DNA of 64,000 nucleotides. Origin: Imperialibacter sp040222815. Lineage in GTDB: Bacteria; Bacteroidota; Bacteroidia; Cytophagales; Cyclobacteriaceae. Positions 58,435 to 64,000 of this stretch are shown piece after piece. How positions within the stretch are numbered: position 1 is the stretch's first letter; every line of letters starts with the position of its first letter. The stretch is from the NCBI RefSeq assembly GCF_040222815.1, contig NZ_JAVKCH010000019.1:408012-472011 (forward strand). The letters are read 5' to 3'. Both the position numbers and the translations under genes were made by a program. A model generated the notes under the pieces. That model was not told where the DNA came from and searched no databases. It worked only from the letters and a program-made list of their open reading frames with translations.

Positions 58435-60135
58435 TTACCCTACCAACCAGTTCTTAAAGAAAGAGGACTCAACAACAGTTGGGTCTTTTTTCTTTTCAAA
58501 AACGTAGCTTTCATAAGACGAACCTTCGGCTGCAACAGAAATGTCAAGACTTCTGCCGTATCTGTTGATTTTGATTGTAGAATTGGCAGCAAAGGCAGCT
58601 AACATTTTGTCGACTGAGGTTTCTGAGTTCACATTCACAATCTCATCATCGACCGACAACATTTCGCATGTGGGACTCTTCGGGTGTACGTGAGAAACCA
58701 CCAATCTGTCTCCGTCGACCCTCACTTTGAAGCCCAGCTCCCTTTCGTGAAATGCTTCAGGCAGCTTCTTTTGCAGAGCCAGCCCAAACTGGTCAGCCAG
58801 AGTGCCGAGTTCATTTTCAATTGGTTCATTTCCATCCACAAACTTGTCAAAAAAATCTTGCAGGGGGCAAGCGGCTAATTTTTCTGCAATCTTTTGAATA
58901 TCGTTTTTCTTGTAGGGCTTTCCTGATTTATACGAATCTTCCCAAAGAGCCCGCATCACGTCGTCTATCGAATGCGTCCCTTTGCTGGAAATCCTGATAA
59001 TGAAATCAAGCATAAGCGCAATGATGGCCCCCTTCACATAAATAGACACCTTTCTGTTAGGCACACCAGCCTGGTAGCCGTCCAGCCATAGATCGAACGA
59101 CGACTCCGCCACCGATTGATTGAACCTGCCAAAGTTTTGAAAGTGGCGGCTGAGAAGTTTGTTCAGCTCATTCAAATACCATTCTTCGCCGTAAACACCA
59201 CTTCTTACCAACATCAGGTCGCCGTAATATGTCGTGAAGCCCTCCGCCACATATCCGGTCTCAAAATAATTCTCCTTCGAAAAGTCATAAGGCTGAAGCT
59301 CTGTAGGGCGAATCCTGGTAATGTTCCATGCATGGAAAAGCTCGTGCGACGATATACCGAGTAGCTTTTCATAGAAGCTCGCAGTGTGCTCTCCGGTGCA
59401 CGGCCCTAAAGTAATGACCGTGGAATTGGCATGCTCCACACCATGGTAAGCCGGGTAAGAAAGAAACTGAAGCAAAAAGTGATAGTCTGTAACCGGCAAG
59501 TCACCAAAAAGCCGCAACTGAGTGGTTGTGAACTTCCGGAACTCATCCAGCATTTGAGCCGGTTTCACATCCGTCAATCCATGATGCCAGATATGAAAAG
59601 TGATTCTGTCAACTTCATAGGTCAGGTGAGTTAACGTTGGGCTTGCGATAAACGGACCGTCGGCCAATTCGTAAAAATCTTTCGCTAGAAGTCGACGGCC
59701 TTCTTTCGTCAGTCCAGTGGCCACTTCGTAGTTGTCCGGGAGTTCCAGAAGCAATTCAACAGGCTCTTCCATTCTATCTGGCAGATACACTAAACAGTTG
59801 ACAGGGTTTACATAAAGCTGATCATCATGAAGCCATGAGTTGCCAGCATCCATTTTATAAGCATAGTACTGGTAGCTTACTTCAACCAACTGCTTGCTTT
59901 TCGAAAAAAAAGTCCAGCAGCTCTTATCCAATTTCTTTACGGTTAGTGATCCATCCGTTGAACCTGAGGCAGAAACACGTAAAATATTCTTTGCAAAATC
60001 CCCTAACTCATAGCGGCCGGGCCTCCATGTTGGCAGCCTAACTTCCACGTTTTGGGCCGTATTGGCCTCAAAAGTCATAACAATATTTATAAGGTGGCTG
60101 AGCGGATTGTTGTAACTAACTGTATATCTGATCAT
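58435..60135 (-). CDS. M61 glycyl aminopeptidase with PDZ domain
   Basis: A 566-residue metalloprotease of family M61. The thermolysin-like zinc motif HELFH lies at 264-268 (Glu265 catalytic), with the third ligand Glu in YVAEGFTTYYGDL about 50 residues later. The N-terminal beta-sandwich (about 1-180) and a C-terminal PDZ domain (about 460-550, with ELGFKVRVDGDRLVVSHVHP) complete the family architecture. No signal peptide is visible, so it may be cytoplasmic. It removes N-terminal Gly or Ala residues from peptides, by family. Confidence 0.92.
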   Translation of the reverse strand: MIRYTVSYNNPLSHLINIVMTFEANTAQNVEVRLPTWRPGRYELGDFAKNILRVSASGSTDGSLTVKKLDKSCWTFFSKSKQLVEVSYQYYAYKMDAGNSWLHDDQLYVNPVNCLVYLPDRMEEPVELLLELPDNYEVATGLTKEGRRLLAKDFYELADGPFIASPTLTHLTYEVDRITFHIWHHGLTDVKPAQMLDEFRKFTTTQLRLFGDLPVTDYHFLLQFLSYPAYHGVEHANSTVITLGPCTGEHTASFYEKLLGISSHELFHAWNITRIRPTELQPYDFSKENYFETGYVAEGFTTYYGDLMLVRSGVYGEEWYLNELNKLLSRHFQNFGRFNQSVAESSFDLWLDGYQAGVPNRKVSIYVKGAIIALMLDFIIRISSKGTHSIDDVMRALWEDSYKSGKPYKKNDIQKIAEKLAACPLQDFFDKFVDGNEPIENELGTLADQFGLALQKKLPEAFHERELGFKVRVDGDRLVVSHVHPKSPTCEMLSVDDEIVNVNSETSVDKMLAAFAANSTIKINRYGRSLDISVAAEGSSYESYVFEKKKDPTVVESSFFKNWLVG

Positions 60136-60171
60136 TTTTTAATAATTCCCAACTATTCTTTCTCTTCCTTG

Positions 60172-60202
60172 TTTGCAATTAATTAAAAGCTCTTTAACTT
60201 TG
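60172..60202 (+). promoter_or_regulatory. Promoter of rpmH-rnpA
   Basis: TTTG at 60172-60175 and TAACTTTG at 60195-60202 with a 19-base spacer, a perfect Bacteroidota promoter. Transcription would start near 60209, giving a 5' leader of about 75 bases before rpmH. Confidence 0.82.
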
Positions 60203-60282
60203 CAGCCCGTAATTTTTCTGAAGAACTACAATTGTATGCCTCGGAAAGATACTTTAAGTTAGGCAAAGAAGAATAGATAGAT

Positions 60283-60441
60283 ATGAAAAGGACATTTCAG
60301 CCCTCAGTAAGAAAGAGAAAGAATAAGCACGGCTTCAGAGAAAGAATGTCGACTGCTAATGGTCGTAGGGTGTTGGCTGCCAGAAGGGCCAAAGGAAGAA
60401 AAAGACTGACTGTGTCTGACGAGCGTCGTCACAAGAAATAA
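60283..60441 (+). CDS. rpmH: 50S ribosomal protein L34
   Basis: A 52-residue basic protein starting MKRTFQPSVRKRKNKHGF with the L34 signature RKNKHGFRERM and ANGRRVLAARRAKGRKRL. It is slightly longer than the usual 44-46 residues because of a C-terminal extension (TVSDERRHKK). It precedes rnpA by 15 bases, the universal rpmH-rnpA arrangement. Located in the large ribosomal subunit. Confidence 0.98.
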   Translation: MKRTFQPSVRKRKNKHGFRERMSTANGRRVLAARRAKGRKRLTVSDERRHKK

Positions 60442-60456
60442 ATCTTCACTGCTTTT

Positions 60457-60864
60457 ATGAAGGAGCAGGAATATAGAAGTCTACCTGCTACCTTTTCAAA
60501 GTCGGAGAGGTTAAAGAGAGACAAGCGTATTAAGGAACTTTTCCAGAAAGGTTCCTCTTTTTTTTTATACCCCCTTCTTATCAAGTACATGGAATCCCCT
60601 GTTCCTGAAGGGGTTAATCAAATTCTTTTTTCAGTTTCGAAGAAGAACTTTAAACGAGCGGTAGACAGAAACCTGCTTCGACGCAGAATGTTCGAAGCAT
60701 ATCGGCTGCATAAGCACACACTCACGTCCCTGCCTGATCAGGAGAATTTCCTCTTAATCGCCTATATTTACGTTGGTAAAGAAAAAGCCACCTATCAACT
60801 TATCGAGCGTCAACTAATTGCGGCGTTGAAGCGTTTGAATGATGTGAAAAGTGCAAAAACATAG
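60457..60864 (+). CDS. rnpA: Ribonuclease P protein component
   Basis: A 135-residue basic protein that binds RNase P RNA and helps cut the 5' leader of pre-tRNA. The family signature is clear: VSKKNFKRAVDRNLLRRRM carries the RNR motif. It follows rpmH by 15 bases and overlaps a possible GTG start of the downstream protease. Length is a little above the usual 110-125 residues because of the N-terminal stretch. Confidence 0.96.
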   Translation: MKEQEYRSLPATFSKSERLKRDKRIKELFQKGSSFFLYPLLIKYMESPVPEGVNQILFSVSKKNFKRAVDRNLLRRRMFEAYRLHKHTLTSLPDQENFLLIAYIYVGKEKATYQLIERQLIAALKRLNDVKSAKT

Positions 60865-60871
60865 CAAGTCT

Positions 60872-62530
60872 ATGAAACAAAGAATTATCAGAGGCAGTTT
60901 GTTGATGCTGGTTATTGGAGGAGTCTTTAGCCTTTCATTTACTGAGCCAGACGACAAATACTTTCAGATAGCCAAGAGTCTGGATATTTTTGCCACACTT
61001 TTTAAGGAGGTCAATACCTACTATGTTGATGAGGTTAGCCCGGATGACATGGTGAAAAGTGGCATCAATGCGATGCTCAGTTCACTGGATCCCTACACAG
61101 ATTTTATTTCTGAAGACGAGTATGACGACTTTCGGACCATCACCACAGGCCAGTATGGCGGCATTGGAGCACTGGTAGGAAAGAGAGACGGCTACAGCAC
61201 CATCATTATGCCGTTTAAGGATTTCCCAGCTTACCGGGCAGGCCTTCAAATAGGTGACAAGGTGACTAAAATAGACGGCAAAGACATTGTCGGAAAGTAT
61301 TCAGACAATATCAGCGACCTTTTGAAAGGCCCTGTTAACACCCCCATTGTCTTGACCATTGAAAGATACGGCGTGGAGAAAGCTTTTGACGTGCCACTTG
61401 TCAGGGAAAAGATCACCATCAACAACGTCCCGTTCTATGGGCTCTTTCAATCCGATGTCGGCTACATCCGGCTGTCTGACTTCACCACCGACGCAGGCAA
61501 AGAAGTAAGAAACGCATTAGCTGATCTCAAAAAGCAGGGAGCAGAATATATTGTGTTGGACCTAAGAGGAAACCCAGGCGGTTTGCTCGACGAAGCAATC
61601 AATGTATCCAACGTATTTGTTAAAAAAGGATCGGAGATAGTAACCACCAAAGGCAAAGTGAAGGATTGGAACAAGACCTACAAGACCTATCAGGATCCGG
61701 TTGATACTGAAATTCCATTGGCTGTTTTAGTGAATGGAGGCAGTGCTTCAGCGGCGGAAATTGTTGCGGGTGTTATTCAAGACTACGATAGAGGTGTTTT
61801 GGTCGGGAGAAGAACATTTGGAAAGGGGCTCGTTCAGGCCACCAGGCCCCTGGCCTACAATTCCCAATTAAAAATTACTACAGCCAAATACTATATCCCA
61901 AGCGGTCGATGCATTCAGGCGATCGACTATGCCCATAGAAACCCAGACGGAAGCGTGGCAAAGATTCCTGACTCGCTAATGGTGGCCTTTAAAACATCCA
62001 AAGGTCGGGTGGTCTTCGATGGTGGTGGCGTTAATCCCGACATTACAGCAGAAGTGATTGAGTATGCGCCGGTCACTCTTGGTCTGGTCAATGGCAATCA
62101 CGTTTTCGACTATGCTACCAAATATCATTTTGAGCACAAGACCATCCCGTCTCCGGCTGTATTTAAACTGTCAGAAGAGGAATTCGCCAGTTTTAAAAGC
62201 TGGCTTGCTAAACGAGATTTGAAGTACTCAAGCGCCATGGAGAGGTCACTTGATGGGTTTGAAGCTTCCGCTAAAAAGGAGCAGTATCTCACACCGCTGG
62301 AAAATGAAATACAGCAGCTGAGAAATCAGTTGAATAAGATGAAGAACTCAGACTTAGAACATTTCAAGGATGAGATAAAAGAGGTGCTTGAAGAAGAGAT
62401 ATTAAGTCGCTACTACTTCGAGGCAGGCATTATCGAATCTTCTTTCAGCTATGATCCCGATATTCTCGAGGCTGTAAAGCTTTTCCGAGCTGCGGGGAGG
62501 TACAGTGAGCTTTTAAATCCAACCAACTAA
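60872..62530 (+). CDS. ctpA: C-terminal processing peptidase (S41)
   Basis: A 552-residue protein. ATG 60872 is preferred over an in-frame GTG at 60851 because it gives a compact signal/anchor (RGSLLMLVIGGVFSLS). A PDZ domain (about 90-170, with YGGIGALVGKRDGYSTI) precedes the S41 catalytic core. Ser293 in SASAAE and Lys318 in RTFGKG are 25 residues apart, the spacing of the family Ser/Lys dyad. A coiled-coil C-terminus follows. It cleaves near protein C-termini in the periplasm. It starts seven bases after the rnpA stop and precedes tsaB by two bases. Confidence 0.92.
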   Translation: MKQRIIRGSLLMLVIGGVFSLSFTEPDDKYFQIAKSLDIFATLFKEVNTYYVDEVSPDDMVKSGINAMLSSLDPYTDFISEDEYDDFRTITTGQYGGIGALVGKRDGYSTIIMPFKDFPAYRAGLQIGDKVTKIDGKDIVGKYSDNISDLLKGPVNTPIVLTIERYGVEKAFDVPLVREKITINNVPFYGLFQSDVGYIRLSDFTTDAGKEVRNALADLKKQGAEYIVLDLRGNPGGLLDEAINVSNVFVKKGSEIVTTKGKVKDWNKTYKTYQDPVDTEIPLAVLVNGGSASAAEIVAGVIQDYDRGVLVGRRTFGKGLVQATRPLAYNSQLKITTAKYYIPSGRCIQAIDYAHRNPDGSVAKIPDSLMVAFKTSKGRVVFDGGGVNPDITAEVIEYAPVTLGLVNGNHVFDYATKYHFEHKTIPSPAVFKLSEEEFASFKSWLAKRDLKYSSAMERSLDGFEASAKKEQYLTPLENEIQQLRNQLNKMKNSDLEHFKDEIKEVLEEEILSRYYFEAGIIESSFSYDPDILEAVKLFRAAGRYSELLNPTN

Positions 62531-62532
62531 AC

Positions 62533-63219
62533 ATGTCCGTAATTTTATGTTTGGAGACAGCCACGACGGTTTGTTCTGTGGCGGTTTTTGCCGACAAACA
62601 GTTGTTGGGATATCAGGAGTACAGGATAGACAAGTCACACTCACACCTGTTGCCTTCCATTATTGATGCTACGTTGCAAGGGTTGTCACTCAGCAAGGCT
62701 GACCTCACGGCTATAGCAGTCTCTGAAGGCCCCGGCTCATATACTGGCCTTCGGATAGGTACATCTATTGCAAAAGGCTTGTGTTACGCATTACAAGTTC
62801 CGCTACTGGCTGTTAACACGCTGCAAGCCATGGCAGCAGAGGTGAATAAGTTTAATACGAAAGACGCTTTATTGTGCCCAATGATAGATGCCAGGCGAAT
62901 GGAAGTGTATGCTTGTGTAGTTAATTCGACGGGACGAGTTGAACAAGAAACTGCGCCACACATAATAGACGAGAATTCATTTTCTGAATATCTTGACAAA
63001 CACGAGGTTTGGTTTTTTGGGAATGGCTCCGATAAGTGTAAAGAACTGATCGGTAAAAATGTCAACGCCGTTTTTATATCCGACCTAGTGCCTTCTGCGA
63101 AGGCGATGGGAGAGTTGGCATATGAACAGCTACTGTCCAAATCTTATAAAGACTTGGCGTACTTCGAGCCATTTTATTTAAAAGAATTCAGAGCAACCAA
63201 ACCAAAATCCGTCAGCTAG
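62533..63219 (+). CDS. tsaB: tRNA threonylcarbamoyladenosine biosynthesis protein TsaB
   Basis: A 228-residue ASKHA-fold protein with the TsaB/YeaZ N-terminus ILCLETATTVCSVAVF, SHSHLLPSI and the signature EGPGSYTGLRIGTSIAKGL. It forms a complex with TsaD and TsaE to make t6A37 on ANN-decoding tRNAs. It sits two bases after the ctpA-type gene and 27 bases before the DUF2480 gene, probably in one transcript. Confidence 0.95.
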   Translation: MSVILCLETATTVCSVAVFADKQLLGYQEYRIDKSHSHLLPSIIDATLQGLSLSKADLTAIAVSEGPGSYTGLRIGTSIAKGLCYALQVPLLAVNTLQAMAAEVNKFNTKDALLCPMIDARRMEVYACVVNSTGRVEQETAPHIIDENSFSEYLDKHEVWFFGNGSDKCKELIGKNVNAVFISDLVPSAKAMGELAYEQLLSKSYKDLAYFEPFYLKEFRATKPKSVS

Positions 63220-63246
63220 TGTTCGCATAGTTCAGAGTATTTTCGC

Positions 63247-63756
63247 ATGGAACAACCAATTATTAATAGAGTTGCAAGCAGTTCGTTGATCTCTCTCGAC
63301 CTGGCTGAGTTTATCCCTCAGGGTGAAAGGGCAGTGTTCGATTTGAAAGATTACCTTTTTCAGGGGATGATTCTTAGAGAAAAAGACTTTAGGCTGGCCA
63401 TTAAGGAATTTGATTGGTTCGTCTTTCAGGGAAAGTCTGTCGCTATTTACTGTTCAACTGATGCGATTATCCCTACATGGGCTTATATGTTGGTGGCTAC
63501 CAAAGTGAATGGTGTGGCTGCGCTCAGCATGAAAGGCTCCCCTGAGGAGCTTGAAAAGAAATTATTCCTTCAAGAGTTAGATAAAAAGGACTGGTCAACC
63601 TTCGATGGAGCTAAGGTAATTATCAAAGGTTGCAGCGATTTAGTCGATCCAGATTTTTCTTTTTTTGAAGCTACGCAAAGGCTAATTCCCTGGGTTTCAA
63701 GCCTTATGTACGGGGAGCCTTGTAGTACCGTGCCGGTGTTTAAAAAAACATCATAA
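63247..63756 (+). CDS. DUF2480 family protein
   Basis: A 169-residue cytoplasmic protein of the Bacteroidota-specific DUF2480 family, recognised by IINRVASSSLISLDL at the N-terminus, GERAVFDLKDYLFQGMILREKDFR and the terminal LMYGEPCSTVPVFKK. The central AIIPTWAYMLV and the Cys in VIIKGCSDLVDP and GEPCS are conserved-looking. Function unknown. Follows tsaB closely and precedes the rRNA-type promoter region. Confidence 0.85.
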   Translation: MEQPIINRVASSSLISLDLAEFIPQGERAVFDLKDYLFQGMILREKDFRLAIKEFDWFVFQGKSVAIYCSTDAIIPTWAYMLVATKVNGVAALSMKGSPEELEKKLFLQELDKKDWSTFDGAKVIIKGCSDLVDPDFSFFEATQRLIPWVSSLMYGEPCSTVPVFKKTS

Positions 63757-64000
63757 ATAATCACGCTTGGCTCTTGTATATTTAAAGCAGTCCACTACTT
63801 TTGCAGTCCCATTTGAGGGAAACGCCCTCGAAAAAGTTTACTGACCTACTGTTCTATTTCTTCAAAAAATATTTATAAAATAATTTTTGGTTTTAGGGAA
63901 AAGAAGTGATTACCTTTGCATCCGCTTTCAGAGGGATAGCCAAAGAAAGGGTTGTCGGCGAGACGGCAGGTTGAGTTGAAAAGAGATTGAAGGAGGGTTA
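63757..64000 (+). promoter_or_regulatory. Promoter region with two strong TAnnTTTG promoters, probable rRNA leader
   Basis: The 244 bases to the window edge hold two complete promoters: TTG (63774-63776)-N19-TACTTTTG (63796-63803), and TTG (63887-63889)-N21-TACCTTTG (63911-63918). No open frame of note follows. Downstream of the second is structured-looking sequence (GGGTTGTCGGCGAGACGGC). Tandem strong promoters followed by a non-coding leader are typical ahead of 16S rRNA in this phylum. The rRNA itself is not in the window, so this is inference. Confidence 0.65.

Overview
The window reads as chromosomal DNA of a member of the Bacteroidota, most likely a marine or soil Cytophagales-type bacterium. 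The reasons are: a type IX secretion (Por) sorting tail on an FG-GAP/VCBS protein; many lipoproteins with short lipoboxes; genes that almost never carry a Shine-Dalgarno sequence; TTTG-N19-21-TAnnTTTG promoters in front of rpmH, the tRNA and the region that ends the window; LytTR and TPR-histidine-kinase signalling; and families largely confined to this phylum (DUF2480, DUF6503-like lipoproteins, M61 peptidase, M16 lipoprotein peptidase). No insertion sequence, transposase, integrase or CRISPR array was seen.

Layout. 1-5000: a leftward operon ending in a truncated patatin-like phospholipase, then a rightward three-gene secreted/lipoprotein operon. 5375-9209: a lone lipoprotein with a C-terminal membrane anchor, facing a compact leftward three-gene module (MazG-like pyrophosphohydrolase, a GIY-YIG/DUF2075-helicase/LexA-S24 fusion, and a 59-residue protein) closed by its own terminator. 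This module is the best candidate for an undescribed defence or stress system. 9200-13500: repeat-rich, gene-poor DNA around a T9SS-exported FG-GAP protein. 13500-25960: housekeeping and envelope genes (CorA, sterol-desaturase-like hydroxylase, AGE-family epimerase, Lgt, TrkH/TrkA potassium uptake, M16 protease). 26011-33284: a leftward amino-sugar utilisation cluster (FucP-type MFS transporter, two Tat-exported Gfo/Idh/MocA oxidoreductases, SSS transporter, NagB, NagA). 33476-40725: a TPR histidine kinase, a small membrane protein, an N-acyl-D-amino-acid deacylase and an AsmA-like protein.

40800-46800: an accessory-looking zone. An intact tRNA-Val(UAC) is surrounded by decayed tRNA pieces and repeated copies of its 3' end and terminator; these flank a two-gene nucleotidyltransferase pair resembling a toxin-antitoxin locus. 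Then come a HisKA_2 kinase/LytTR regulator pair and an archaeal-type AAA ATPase preceded by nested inverted and 14-bp direct repeats. 46827-50367: a leftward four-gene sugar/sugar-acid catabolic operon (HUMPS-type decarboxylase/synthase, zinc dehydrogenase, SDR, TIM-barrel isomerase). 50699-60135: a Cys-rich small lipoprotein, a WD40-caspase protein, a metallophosphoesterase, a LEA-type lipoprotein, a glycerophosphodiesterase, a PfkB sugar/adenosine kinase and an M61 aminopeptidase. 60172-64000: rpmH-rnpA-ctpA-type peptidase-tsaB-DUF2480, ending in two strong-looking promoters that probably drive an rRNA operon just beyond the window.

All functional names rest on motif and family recognition by eye. 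No search, alignment or composition calculation was run.
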